A stretch of DNA of 64,000 nt from Modestobacter sp. Leaf380. GTDB lineage: Bacteria; Actinomycetota; Actinomycetes; Mycobacteriales; Geodermatophilaceae. The stretch lies in the NCBI RefSeq assembly GCF_001424485.1, contig NZ_LMQC01000012.1:85012-149011 (forward strand), given 5' to 3'. Shown piece after piece: positions 25,657 through 33,664 of the stretch. Both the position numbers and the translations under genes were made by a program. Below the pieces are notes generated by a model. The model was not told the DNA's origin. It searched no databases and saw only the letters and a list, made by a program, of their open reading frames with translations. Position 1 is the first letter of the stretch, and every line of letters starts with the position of its first letter.

Positions 25657-27101
25657 CCGCGGGCCGCGCCCAGGCCGATCACCGCCGCCAGGCCCAGCGC
25701 GCTGCGCGGCGCGTACGGCGTCCGCCACAGCCCGCCGTGCGCGGCCGCGTACGCCTCGTCCTGCCAGGGCTGCTCGTGCCGCGGGCCACCGTCGGTGTGC
25801 AGGTCGTGCACGAGCAGCGCGGCCATCAGCACGTTGGAGGTCGCCGGCTCGAAGACCTCGACGCCGAACCGGTGCGCACCGGCGTAGGCCGCGGCCAGTG
25901 CCCGGTTCTTCAGCACCGACCGGGTCCGGGTAGGCGGTGCGACGTTCATCGACACCGTGGCACCGGCGGCCCGGGCCACGGTGGCCCGCCAGCGCTGCAG
26001 GCGCTTGGCCAGCGCGTAGTTCGGGCCCTGCTGCGGCACCAGAATGTCCGCGATCCCCGGGTCGGTGCCGGGCACGTGGGCCCGCTGCAGCAGCCGGCCC
26101 GCCGACAGGGTGCGCAGCGGCCGGCCCACCAGCTTGGCCGACCGCGACCGGCCCGCGTAGGCCTGTACCGACGCCGCCACCGCCTCCCCCGGGACGACGA
26201 ACACGTCGGTCGGGGTGGCCAGGAAGCTCAGCGCCAGGTCGGGGCGCAGGGCCTGCAGGCGCAGGGTGAGCACGTCGACCGCGGTGGACACCCGGACGTT
26301 GGTGGCACCGTCGGCGTAGACGTAGTCGCCCAGCACCGGGACGCCGTCCAGACCGCCCAGCCAGTCCGCGACGGCGGGCACCTCACCGATCAGGTCCGCG
26401 CCCCGGCCGCCGTCCCCGGTGGGGACGAGCAGGGTGCCGGCGCCGCGGTGCGCGGTCTCCAGCACCCGGTCCCACAGCTGCGGGCGGGGCAGGTCGACCG
26501 CGGCGACGGTGGCGCCCCAGCGCAGCAGCGCGGTGAGCGGGCCCATCTCGGCACCGGCGCCCAGCACGGCGACGGTCCGGCCGGGCAGGGCCAGCCACTC
26601 CGGGTGCGCGGCGACGGCGCGGACGGCGTCGGCGCAGCTGGGCTCGACCACCCCGCCGGCGACCCAGGCGTCCAGCCGGTCGGACAGCTCGACTCCGGCC
26701 AGTCGACGACCCCGCCACGGCAGGGTCAGCTCGCGCTCGGGCTCGGCACCGCCACGGACGGTCTCGGTGGACAGCGCGCGGGCGGCCGGCGCCGACGCCA
26801 GGGTCGAGAGCGGCTCCTCCGACCCGTCCACGACCACCCGCATGCGCTGGTGCAGCGAGTCCAGGCCCGACGTCGCGATCGCCACCGCCGCCTCGCGGGA
26901 AGCGAGCCCTGCCTCCGTCGTCCGTCGGACGTGCGGCAGGTAGCCCCCGCGCCAGTTCGTCTCGGCCTCCGCGGCCCGCGCGCCGGTCGGGTCCACCGGC
27001 CGCAGCGCGTCGGCGACGACGGCCCGGCCGAGGGACGCGGTGCTCCGGCGTCCGTCCGTGCCGGTGGGGAAGACGACTCCGTGCTGCTGGGGCTCGCTCA
27101 C
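25653..27101 (-). CDS. Conserved hypothetical protein with Rossmann-like segment
   Basis: A 482-residue protein that I do not recognise. The centre has a dinucleotide-type fold, TVAVLGAGAEMGP at about residues 176-188, followed by TALLRWGATVAAVDLPRP, where the acidic residue ends strand 2. Later segments include VLGDYVYADGATNVRVS and FLATPTDVFVVPGEAV. The C-terminus is Ala/Tyr-rich with a weak hydrophobic end. The GTG at 27101 has CAGGAT 7 nt upstream (minus strand, 27109-27114). A NAD(P)-binding or SAM-binding role is possible but not shown. It is transcribed alone, convergent with the CrtI-like gene. Confidence 0.7.
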   Translation of the reverse strand: MSEPQQHGVVFPTGTDGRRSTASLGRAVVADALRPVDPTGARAAEAETNWRGGYLPHVRRTTEAGLASREAAVAIATSGLDSLHQRMRVVVDGSEEPLSTLASAPAARALSTETVRGGAEPERELTLPWRGRRLAGVELSDRLDAWVAGGVVEPSCADAVRAVAAHPEWLALPGRTVAVLGAGAEMGPLTALLRWGATVAAVDLPRPQLWDRVLETAHRGAGTLLVPTGDGGRGADLIGEVPAVADWLGGLDGVPVLGDYVYADGATNVRVSTAVDVLTLRLQALRPDLALSFLATPTDVFVVPGEAVAASVQAYAGRSRSAKLVGRPLRTLSAGRLLQRAHVPGTDPGIADILVPQQGPNYALAKRLQRWRATVARAAGATVSMNVAPPTRTRSVLKNRALAAAYAGAHRFGVEVFEPATSNVLMAALLVHDLHTDGGPRHEQPWQDEAYAAAHGGLWRTPYAPRSALGLAAVIGLGAARG

Positions 27102-27129
27102 CCCGCGCATCCTGCCCGACGGCGGGGCC

Positions 27130-27160
27130 CCGTGGCCCGGTCTCGACGACCGGGCCACGG
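27130..27160. terminator. Hairpin terminator after the MT0933-like gene
   Basis: A perfect 13-bp stem (27130-27142 with 27148-27160) around a 5-nt loop, immediately downstream of the minus-strand gene ending at 27167 and upstream of the next minus-strand start at 27101. Confidence 0.8.
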
Positions 27161-27166
27161 AGGGGG

Positions 27167-27346
27167 TCAGCGGCCCTCGTCGCCGATCTTGCCGTCGGCG
27201 AGGTCGCGGCCCTTGGCGACCTGGTCGGCGTGCCCGCCGGCCTTGCCCTCGGCCATGTCGGACCCCTTGTCCAGCGCGCTGTCGCTGGCCTTCTCGCCCT
27301 TGTCGCTGTCCAGGAAGTCCTTGGCCTCGTCTCCGATGCCAGCCAC
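27167..27346 (-). CDS. MT0933-like small hydrophilic antitoxin/stress protein
   Basis: A 59-residue, highly charged protein: GIGDEAKDFL, then Lys/Asp/Ala-rich repeats with KGSDMAEGKAGGHADQ. This resembles the MT0933/Rv0909 antitoxin family and CsbD-like stress proteins. GTG 27346 has GGAGGAG about 7 nt upstream, and the longer open frame upstream lacks such a site. There is no adjacent toxin gene, so antitoxin activity is doubtful; a general stress role is more likely. Confidence 0.72.
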   Translation of the reverse strand: MAGIGDEAKDFLDSDKGEKASDSALDKGSDMAEGKAGGHADQVAKGRDLADGKIGDEGR

Positions 27347-27414
27347 GGGTCTCTCCTCCCTCACGGTCGCGTCCGGCGGCGCGGCTCTGCCGGGGTCGTG
27401 CCCGCTGCGCACGG

Positions 27415-28998
27415 TCAGCAACCCCCGGCTTCCAACCACCGCACCAGCGTCCGGACGGCGAACCCAGTCCCGCCCCTGACCCACTCGCCCACGTCACCGG
27501 CCGAGCGCGCCGGGCCGGCGATGTCCAGGTGCGCCCAGGGCAGGTCACCGGCGAAGGGCTGCAGGAACAGCGCCGCCGTGGTCGCGCCCGGGTCACCGGG
27601 TGCGTTGTTCGCGTCGGCGACCGGGCTGTCCAGCTGGGCCCGCAGGTGCCCGACGTGGTCCTCCCCCAGCGGCATCCGCCACCAGCTCTCCCCGGTGCGT
27701 CCGCCGGCGGCGAGCAGCCCGTCGGCGAGGACGTCGTCGGTGGCCCAGAGCGCACCCGTGCGCGCGCCGAGCGCCGTCCGGGCGGCCCCGGTCAGGGTGG
27801 CGACGTCGACCAGCACGTCGGCGGCCAGCGCCAGCCGGGCGTGCGCGAGCGCGTCGGCGAGGACCAACCGGCCCTCGGCGTCGGTGTTGCGGACCTCGGT
27901 GGTGCGCCCGCCGACGTGGGTCAGCACGTCCCCCGGTCGGTAGGCCGAGCCGGACAGGTGGTTCTCCGCCAGTGGGACGACGGCGCTGACGTGCACCGGC
28001 AGCCCGAGCCGGGCGACGGCGTCCACGACCGCGAGGACCGCGGCGCCACCGGCCATGTCGGTCTTCATCTCCCGCATGCCGGCGTTCTTCTTCACCGAGA
28101 CGCCCCCGGTGTCGAAGGTGATGCCCTTGCCCACGAGCACGACGTGCCTCCCGGTCGCGTCGTCCGGGCGGTGCGTGGCCACGACCAGCCGGGGCGCGCT
28201 GTCCGAGCCCCCGCCGACGGCGAGCAGGCCGCCGAAGCCGGCCGAGCGCAGCTGGCGCGGGCCCAGCACCGTCGTCGTCACCCGGGGGTGCTCGGCCAGG
28301 CGTTCCCGGGCCCGGTCGGCGATCCAGGCCGGGTCCGCCGTGTCGCCGGGGGTGGCGACCAGGTCGCGGGCCCAGCAGACCGCGGCCGCCGTCGCCAGGC
28401 CGCGCTGCAGGGCGTCGACCTCGGCCGCCGCCGCGGGCGGGGCGACCAGCAGGACGTCGGCCAGCCGGGGCGGGTGCGGGGTGCTCGTCAGCCGGAACCG
28501 GTGGCCGGCCAGCAGCACGGCCTCGGTGACGACCCGGACGTCCTCGGCGACCGCGCCCTCGGGCAGCGGCAGCACCAGGCGGGTGGCGCCGTGCTCGGCG
28601 AGGGTCTGCGCCCGGCGCACCGCGATCGACACGTAGGAGCGCAGGTCGGCGGGCGTGCCGTCCCCCACCCCGACCGCGACGAGGGACCGTGGGTGCCGCC
28701 CGGGCACGGGCAGGTTGGTGATGCCACCGGGCCGACCGCCGTTGCCGGTGTCGGCCAGCGCACCGGCGACCCAGTCCGGGTCGACGACGGGGTCGGCGGC
28801 CTCGGCCAGCCAGGACGGCAACGCGCCGCGCGCGCCCACCGGGACGGCGAGCACGTCGGCGGGTCCCAGCGCCGGCAGGGTCGCGGCCAGCCGGACCCTG
28901 GGACGAGCAGCGGCCCCGGTCGCCGGCGTGGTGCCGGCGGCCGGGGCCGTCTGTCCTCCCGCTGCGCTGCCCGGGGGCGGCGTCGCGGTGCTGGTCAG
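27415..28998 (-). CDS. pepA: Leucyl aminopeptidase (M17 family)
   Basis: A metallo-aminopeptidase that removes N-terminal residues in the cytoplasm. The catalytic C-terminal domain is clear: VGKGITFDTGG, MKTDMAGGAAV, the signature NTDAEGRL and WAHLDIAG. From GTG 28854 it would be 479 residues. The N-terminal strand VRLAATLPALGPADVLAVPV, typical of the family, lies partly upstream, where no ATG, GTG or TTG is in frame. The only boundary-compatible codon is CTG at 28998, which overlaps the DUF3117 stop (CTGA) and gives 527 residues. The exact start is inference; enzyme identity is firm. Confidence 0.9.
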   Translation of the reverse strand: MTSTATPPPGSAAGGQTAPAAGTTPATGAAARPRVRLAATLPALGPADVLAVPVGARGALPSWLAEAADPVVDPDWVAGALADTGNGGRPGGITNLPVPGRHPRSLVAVGVGDGTPADLRSYVSIAVRRAQTLAEHGATRLVLPLPEGAVAEDVRVVTEAVLLAGHRFRLTSTPHPPRLADVLLVAPPAAAAEVDALQRGLATAAAVCWARDLVATPGDTADPAWIADRARERLAEHPRVTTTVLGPRQLRSAGFGGLLAVGGGSDSAPRLVVATHRPDDATGRHVVLVGKGITFDTGGVSVKKNAGMREMKTDMAGGAAVLAVVDAVARLGLPVHVSAVVPLAENHLSGSAYRPGDVLTHVGGRTTEVRNTDAEGRLVLADALAHARLALAADVLVDVATLTGAARTALGARTGALWATDDVLADGLLAAGGRTGESWWRMPLGEDHVGHLRAQLDSPVADANNAPGDPGATTAALFLQPFAGDLPWAHLDIAGPARSAGDVGEWVRGGTGFAVRTLVRWLEAGGC

Positions 28999-29162
28999 CT
29001 GATCGCGCCCTGGAGCGCCTCGGAGAGCGCCGCTGCCTCGTCGGGCGACAGCTCGACGACGAGCCGACCACCGCCCTCCAGGGGAACGCGCATGACCAGG
29101 CCGCGGCCCTCCTTGGTGACCTCGAGGGGACCTTCACCCGTGCGCGGCTTCATGGCCGCCAT
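28995..29162 (-). CDS. DUF3117 protein (Rv1211 type)
   Basis: A 55-residue protein nearly identical in layout to the universal actinobacterial DUF3117: MAAMKPRTGEGPLEVTKEG, then MRVPLEGGGRLVVEL. The ATG at 29162 with AAGGAGG 5 nt upstream is preferred over the ATG seven residues earlier. It is followed by the aminopeptidase gene and preceded by tag, the same order as in mycobacteria. Function unknown. Confidence 0.93.
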   Translation of the reverse strand: MAAMKPRTGEGPLEVTKEGRGLVMRVPLEGGGRLVVELSPDEAAALSEALQGAIS

Positions 29163-29245
29163 GCGTGCCTCCTTCACCGGCCACCCGCAGGACCCGTACG
29201 GCTGCGGTGTGGCTGTCCGACCTTGTGGAACCAGAGCTGACAGCC

Positions 29246-29274
29246 ATTCTCCCGCATGCCGCCCCGGGGACCAA
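29246..29274 (-). promoter_or_regulatory. Predicted promoter of the DUF3117 gene
   Basis: On the minus strand, TTGGTC (29269-29274) and GAGAAT (29246-29251) are spaced by 17 bp and lie about 84 bp upstream of the DUF3117 ATG. This fits a housekeeping sigma promoter. Confidence 0.45.
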
Positions 29275-29283
29275 CATGAACCC

Positions 29284-29844
29284 TCAACCGAGCGGTACGG
29301 CGCCGGCCCGGAAACAGTCCGCGACGTGGTCGTCGACCATCCCGGTGGCCTGCATCAGGGCGTACGCGGTGGTCGGTCCGACGAACGCGAACCCGGCCCG
29401 CTTCAGCCCCGTGGCCAGCGCCGTGGACTCGGGCGTGGTCGCCGGCACGTCGGCGAGCGTGGCCGGGGCGGGCCGCGGCCCGGACGGCGCGAAGGACCAC
29501 AGCAGCGCCGACAGGCCGTCGGGGAGCTGCTGGGCCGCGCGGGCGTTGCGGAGAGCCGCCTCGATCTTGGCCCGGTTGCGCACGATGCCCGCGTCGGCCA
29601 TCAACCGGGCGACGTCGTCGTCACCGAAGTCCGCGACGGCGTCGATGGAGAACCCGGCGAAGGCGGCCCGGAAGGCCGGCCGCTTGCGCAGGATGGTGAT
29701 CCAGGACAGCCCGGACTGGAAGGCCTCCAGGCACACCCGCTCGAAGAGGGCGTCGTCGCCGTGGACCGGGACACCCCACTCCTCATCGTGGTAGGCCACG
29801 TAGTCCGGCGTGCTGGTCGCCCAGGCGCAACGCTGCAGCTCCAC
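29284..29844 (-). CDS. tag: DNA-3-methyladenine glycosylase I
   Basis: A 186-residue Tag enzyme that excises 3-methyladenine from alkylated DNA. Seen: CAWATSTPDYVAYHDEEWGVP, which holds the first zinc-binding residue and conserved Tyr-His-Asp, FQSGLSWITILRKR, and FVGPTTAYALMQATGMVDDH. The zinc ligands Cys (N-terminal) and His/Cys (C-terminal DHVADCF) are present. GTG 29844 is preceded by TAGCCT 7 nt upstream, overlapping the -10 box of the divergent epimerase gene. Confidence 0.92.
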   Translation of the reverse strand: MELQRCAWATSTPDYVAYHDEEWGVPVHGDDALFERVCLEAFQSGLSWITILRKRPAFRAAFAGFSIDAVADFGDDDVARLMADAGIVRNRAKIEAALRNARAAQQLPDGLSALLWSFAPSGPRPAPATLADVPATTPESTALATGLKRAGFAFVGPTTAYALMQATGMVDDHVADCFRAGAVPLG

Positions 29845-29851
29845 CCGACCG

Positions 29852-29861
29852 AGGCTAGCGT
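29852..29861. promoter_or_regulatory. Overlapping divergent -10 boxes of tag and epimerase gene
   Basis: TAGCCT on the minus strand (29852-29857, 7 nt before the tag GTG) and TAGCGT on the plus strand (29856-29861, 8 nt before the epimerase ATG) share two base pairs. Only 25 bp separate the two start codons, so polymerases cannot occupy both at once. Confidence 0.6.
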
Positions 29862-29869
29862 CGCCGGTC

Positions 29870-30937
29870 ATGCGCATCCTCGTGACCGGCGGCGCCGGCT
29901 TCATCGGCCAGCACATCGTCGCCGCCCACCTCGAGGCCGGGCACGAGGTGCGGGTGCTCGACGCCCTGCTGCCGGCCGTGCACCCCGCCTACCCCGACGG
30001 CCCGCCCGGCCTGGACGGCGTGGAGCTGGTCGTCGGCGACGTCCGGGACGCCGCGACCGTGGACCGGGTGCTGGCCGGCGTGGACGCGGTCAACCACCAG
30101 GCGGCCATGGTCGGCCTGGGCATCGACGTCCAGGACATGCCGCTCTACGCCGGCATCAACGACCTGGGGACGGCGGTGCTGCTGGCCGGCATGGCACGGG
30201 CCGACGTCGGGCAGCTGGTCTTCGCCAGCTCGATGGTCGTCTACGGAGAGGGCCGCTACGAGTGCCCCGACCACGGTGTCGTCCCGGCGGCGCCGCGGCG
30301 CAAGGCCGACCTGGACGCCGGGACCTTCGACCCGCCGTGCCCGCACTGCGGCCGGCAGCTGACCTGGGGCCGGGTCGGTGAGGAGACCGCGCCGGACCCG
30401 CGCAACACCTACGCCGCCACGAAGCTGGCCCAGGAGCACCTGTCCTCGGCGTGGGCCCGCTCGACCGGTGGCACCGCGGTCGGGCTGAGGTACCACAACG
30501 TCTACGGCCCGCACATGCCCCGGGACACCTTCTACGCGGGCGTGGCCTCGATCTTCCGGTCCTCCCTGGAGTCGGGGAAGCCGCCGCAGGTGTACGAGGA
30601 CGGCGGCCAGATGCGCGACTTCGTGCACGTCACCGATGTCGCCCAGGCCAACCTCCGCGCCTGGGAGCACCCTCCGGCCGAGTCGACTCTGCGGGTCTAC
30701 AACGTCGCCAGCGGCGTGCCGCACACCGTCGGGGACATGGCGCAGGCCCTGGCCGAGGCCTTCGGCGGTCCCGATGCCGAGGTCACGGGGCAGTACCGCA
30801 TCGGCGACGTCCGGCACGTCGTCGCCAGCCCGTCCCGCGCCGAGGAGGAGCTGGGGTACTCGGCCGCCGTGGCGTTCGAGGACGGCATGCGCGAGTTCGC
30901 CACCGCCCCGCTGCGGGCCGCCCCCCAGCAGCCCTGA
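29870..30937 (+). CDS. NAD-dependent sugar epimerase/dehydratase with inserted zinc-ribbon-like motif
   Basis: A 355-residue extended SDR. NAD binding: TGGAGFIG (6-13); catalytic Tyr181 and Lys185 (YAATK) with Ser120/121. It would modify the sugar of a nucleotide-sugar. Unusual is an insert between Ser and Tyr carrying Cys132, His135 and CPHCG (Cys157, Cys160), which could bind zinc. It is the first gene of a region that continues with glycosyltransferase, DUF2064 and molybdenum oxidase genes, and is followed by a perfect palindromic terminator. Substrate unknown. Confidence 0.88.
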   Translation: MRILVTGGAGFIGQHIVAAHLEAGHEVRVLDALLPAVHPAYPDGPPGLDGVELVVGDVRDAATVDRVLAGVDAVNHQAAMVGLGIDVQDMPLYAGINDLGTAVLLAGMARADVGQLVFASSMVVYGEGRYECPDHGVVPAAPRRKADLDAGTFDPPCPHCGRQLTWGRVGEETAPDPRNTYAATKLAQEHLSSAWARSTGGTAVGLRYHNVYGPHMPRDTFYAGVASIFRSSLESGKPPQVYEDGGQMRDFVHVTDVAQANLRAWEHPPAESTLRVYNVASGVPHTVGDMAQALAEAFGGPDAEVTGQYRIGDVRHVVASPSRAEEELGYSAAVAFEDGMREFATAPLRAAPQQP

Positions 30938-30942
30938 TCCGC

Positions 30943-30974
30943 CCCGGGGGCGTTTCCGCGGAAACGCCCCCGGG
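30943..30974. terminator. Perfect 32-bp palindrome after the epimerase gene
   Basis: A perfect inverted repeat with no spacer centred between 30958 and 30959, six bases after the epimerase stop. As RNA it folds into a G/C-rich stem with a small CCGCGG-containing loop. It probably terminates the epimerase transcript and insulates the SOS-controlled gene downstream. Confidence 0.75.
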
Positions 30975-31011
30975 TCCTGTCGGACCCTCGTGCCACGCTC
31001 CTCCCAGGTGT

Positions 31012-31027
31012 TCGAACACGTGTTCGA
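31012..31027. promoter_or_regulatory. LexA-binding SOS box
   Basis: Bases 31012-31027 match the actinobacterial LexA box TCGAAC-N4-GTTCGA perfectly, with ACGT as spacer. It lies 20 bp upstream of the DUF222/HNH start codon, where a bound repressor would block the promoter. A 12-bp palindrome (31008-31019) overlaps a near-repeat of itself (31020-31030). Confidence 0.85.
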
Positions 31028-31047
31028 ACGATGAGAGGTGGTCGGTC

Positions 31048-32655
31048 GTGCCGATGTCGGAGCAGCCCGTGGTGGACGCGATGAACTGCGCCACCGACGA
31101 CCCGCCGGACGGTGCCCTCGCGCTGCCCGAGCTGGCCGGTCGCCTGTGTGCCGGTGCCGTGGCCATCTCGGCGTCCACGGCGGCTTGGCTGCTGCTGGTC
31201 GCGGAGTTCGACCGCAGGGAGGGGTGGGCCGTCCCCGGCGTCACCTCGTGCGCGCACTGGCTGTCCTGGCAGTGCGGCATCGCCCCCGGCACGGCGCGGG
31301 ACCACGTCCGGCTGGCCCGCGCACTGCCCGGTCTGCCCCGGGTCACGGCCGACCTGGGCGCCGGACGGATCTCCTACGCGAAGGCCCGGGCCATCGCCCG
31401 GGTGGCCGACGCCGACAGCGAGCCGGCGTTGCTGGAGCTGGCGAGGAACTGCACGGCCGCCCAGCTCGACCGCGTGGTCGCCGGCTGGCGGCGCGCCGAC
31501 ACCGCCGCGACCGAGGCCGCCCGCGCCCAGGCCGAGGACGCCCGCTCCCTCGCCCGGGCTGCCACGGTCAGGGCCGGCGGCACCGACGACGAGGGCGCCG
31601 AGGCAGGCCGGGCCGCAGCCGCGGCGGTGTGGACCTCGTGGTGGCCCGACGGTGCCGATCCCGACCGCACCCCGGCGCGGTGGGAGCAGCGGCTGGACTG
31701 GACCGACGAGGGCGACGGCAGCGTCACCGTCCGGCTGCGCCTGGCCGCGGAGGACGCCGCCGAGGTCATCGCGGCCGTCGAGCACCGGGCCGAGGTGCTG
31801 ACCCGCCGGGATCGGTCCGCCCGCCGAGCGGAGGGCGGCGGCGACCGGGTCGTCCCGCTCCGCTGGGCCGAGTGGTCGGCCGGGCAGGACCTGGTCGACG
31901 GTGGCGCCCCGGGTCGCCGCGAGGCCGCCGCACTCCGCCGCGCCCGGGTCACCGTCGCCCGCACGGCGGCACTGCTGGACCTCGTGCGAGCGGGCGCGGT
32001 GGCGGCGGACCGCCAGCCCACCGACCCGGCGCGCCGGGAGCTGCTCGTCCGGGTCGACGCCGCCGTGCTCGCCGACGACACCGCGGCCGGACAGGCGGTC
32101 CTGGACGGGGTGGCCTCGCTCAGCCCGGCGCAGGCCCGCCGGCTGGCGTGCGACGCCGCCGTCACCACGGTGCTCGTCGACCACGGCCAGGTCCTGGCGG
32201 CGGGCCGCAGCCGCAGGTACGCCAGCGCAGCACAACGCCGCGCGCTGCTGGTCCGCGACGGCGGGTGCGTGCGTCCCGGGTGCACCGAGACCCGGCCCGA
32301 ACGACTGCACGCCCACCACCTGGTGTCCTGGCTGGCCGGCGGCCGCACGGACGTCGACAACCTGGTCCTGCTCTGCGACCGGTGCCACGGGCTGGTCCAC
32401 GACCTCGACCTGCTGCTGCACCGGGACGACGGGCAGCTGGTCGTCCGCACCACGGAGGGGACGGCCGTGTGGACCCAGCTGACACCGGCGGGAGAGGACC
32501 CGGGGCCGCCGGTCGACCTGCCCTCGTCCTGGCGCGCCAACGGGGAGCGCCTGGACCTGCGGCACGCCATCGGTGTCGTCCTGGACCACCGTGCCGTCCT
32601 CCGCCGGCAGCGCCGGGCCGAGCGGTCCCCAGCGTCGACCGCGGACGCAGCCTGA
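31048..32655 (+). CDS. DUF222/HNH endonuclease-domain protein (13E12 type), SOS-controlled
   Basis: A 535-residue member of the 13E12-repeat/DUF222 family. The N-terminal DUF222 domain (about 30-370) includes SCAHWLSWQCGIAPGTARDHVRLA-like residues. A C-terminal HNH nuclease domain follows (about 400-450) with CVRPGC, the His-His pair in HAHHLVSW, DNLVLLCDRCHGLVHD and thus both zinc CxxC halves. GTG 31048 has AGAGG 9 nt upstream. The perfect LexA box just before it predicts DNA-damage induction, as reported for some M. tuberculosis 13E12 genes. It lies alone within the sugar-transfer region and may be a mobile insertion; DNA target unknown. Confidence 0.88.
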   Translation: MPMSEQPVVDAMNCATDDPPDGALALPELAGRLCAGAVAISASTAAWLLLVAEFDRREGWAVPGVTSCAHWLSWQCGIAPGTARDHVRLARALPGLPRVTADLGAGRISYAKARAIARVADADSEPALLELARNCTAAQLDRVVAGWRRADTAATEAARAQAEDARSLARAATVRAGGTDDEGAEAGRAAAAAVWTSWWPDGADPDRTPARWEQRLDWTDEGDGSVTVRLRLAAEDAAEVIAAVEHRAEVLTRRDRSARRAEGGGDRVVPLRWAEWSAGQDLVDGGAPGRREAAALRRARVTVARTAALLDLVRAGAVAADRQPTDPARRELLVRVDAAVLADDTAAGQAVLDGVASLSPAQARRLACDAAVTTVLVDHGQVLAAGRSRRYASAAQRRALLVRDGGCVRPGCTETRPERLHAHHLVSWLAGGRTDVDNLVLLCDRCHGLVHDLDLLLHRDDGQLVVRTTEGTAVWTQLTPAGEDPGPPVDLPSSWRANGERLDLRHAIGVVLDHRAVLRRQRRAERSPASTADAA

Positions 32656-32689
32656 CCGGCCTGCGACGGACGCCCTCGGGCGATGGGCC

Positions 32690-33583
32690 TCAGGCGACGG
32701 GTGCGGCCAGCGGCTCGGGGTCTGCGGTGCGGGTGCGGCGGGTCGCCAGCACGCAGCCGACGAGCACCAGCGGCAGCCCGACGGCGATGCCGAGGGTGAA
32801 CGGCTCGCCCAGCAGCAACACCCCGAGCAGCACGGCCACCGCCGGGTTGACGAACGTGATGACCAGCGCACGCTGTGGGCCGACCTCACGGATCAGCTGG
32901 AAGAACAGCGCGAGGGCCAGCGCGGTGCACACGACCCCGAGGCCGGCAACCGCCAGCAAGGCGTCGGCCGAGGCGTCGCGGACCTGGTCCAGCCGGGGCA
33001 GCGCGAAGGGCGCGTAGACGACGGTGGTGATCGACAGGGCCACCGCGCTGGCCGCCACCCCGTTCACCTGGGACAGCTGCCGGCTGATGATCAACGGCGC
33101 CGTACCGTAACCGATCACGGTGAGGACGACGGCGCCGATGGCCAGCAGCTGCGCGCCGGCGACGTCCAGCCCGAGCAGCGCCGCGATGCCGAGCACCCCG
33201 AGCACCATGCCGCCGATCCGCACCGGCGACAGCCGCTCCTCCTCCCCCAGCAGCCGGGCGGCCAGCGCGGCCACGAACGGCACCGTGGCGACCAGCAGCC
33301 CGGTGAGGGAGGAGGACAGCGACTGCTCGGCGATGGAGAGCAGCAGCCAGGGCCCGGTCATCTCCAGCACGGTGAAGGCCAGCAGCGGCTTCCAGTGGCG
33401 GGCGATCCCACGCAGGTGGCCGCGGGCGACCACCCAGGGCAGCAGGATCGCCGCGCCGAGCACGCACCGGCCGAACACGACGACGACCGGGTCCAGCTCC
33501 CCCACGGCCACCTTGATCAGCAGGTACGGCACGCCCCAGACGACCGACATGGTGACGAACAGCGCCCAGCCCCGACGACTCAC
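32690..33583 (-). CDS. EamA/RhtA-type transporter
   Basis: A 297-residue DMT-superfamily permease with ten predicted helices and the opening FVTMSVVWGVPYLLIKVAV typical of EamA. The second EamA repeat ends with FVNPAVAVLLGVLLLGEPF. It probably exports amino acids or metabolites. GTG 33583 is chosen because CATGAT sits 6 nt upstream (minus strand, 33590-33595); an open frame extends 24 codons further with no membrane features. Confidence 0.82.
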   Translation of the reverse strand: MSRRGWALFVTMSVVWGVPYLLIKVAVGELDPVVVVFGRCVLGAAILLPWVVARGHLRGIARHWKPLLAFTVLEMTGPWLLLSIAEQSLSSSLTGLLVATVPFVAALAARLLGEEERLSPVRIGGMVLGVLGIAALLGLDVAGAQLLAIGAVVLTVIGYGTAPLIISRQLSQVNGVAASAVALSITTVVYAPFALPRLDQVRDASADALLAVAGLGVVCTALALALFFQLIREVGPQRALVITFVNPAVAVLLGVLLLGEPFTLGIAVGLPLVLVGCVLATRRTRTADPEPLAAPVA

Positions 33584-33664
33584 CGCGACATCATGGCCCG
33601 CCGCGGGGCCGCCGACCGCAGCCGAGGCTGCCGACGTCCGCAGGTTCCCTGCCAACCGCGGCGG

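Noticed and set aside
22417-25728. A 1103-residue minus-strand frame
   Set aside because: Only 22417-23394 (App1-like) is coding; the remainder mirrors the hydrolase and CrtI-like genes.
27167-27346. Complete toxin-antitoxin pair with the MT0933-like protein
   Set aside because: No small toxin-like gene is adjacent on either side; neighbours are an aminopeptidase and an unrelated 482-residue protein.
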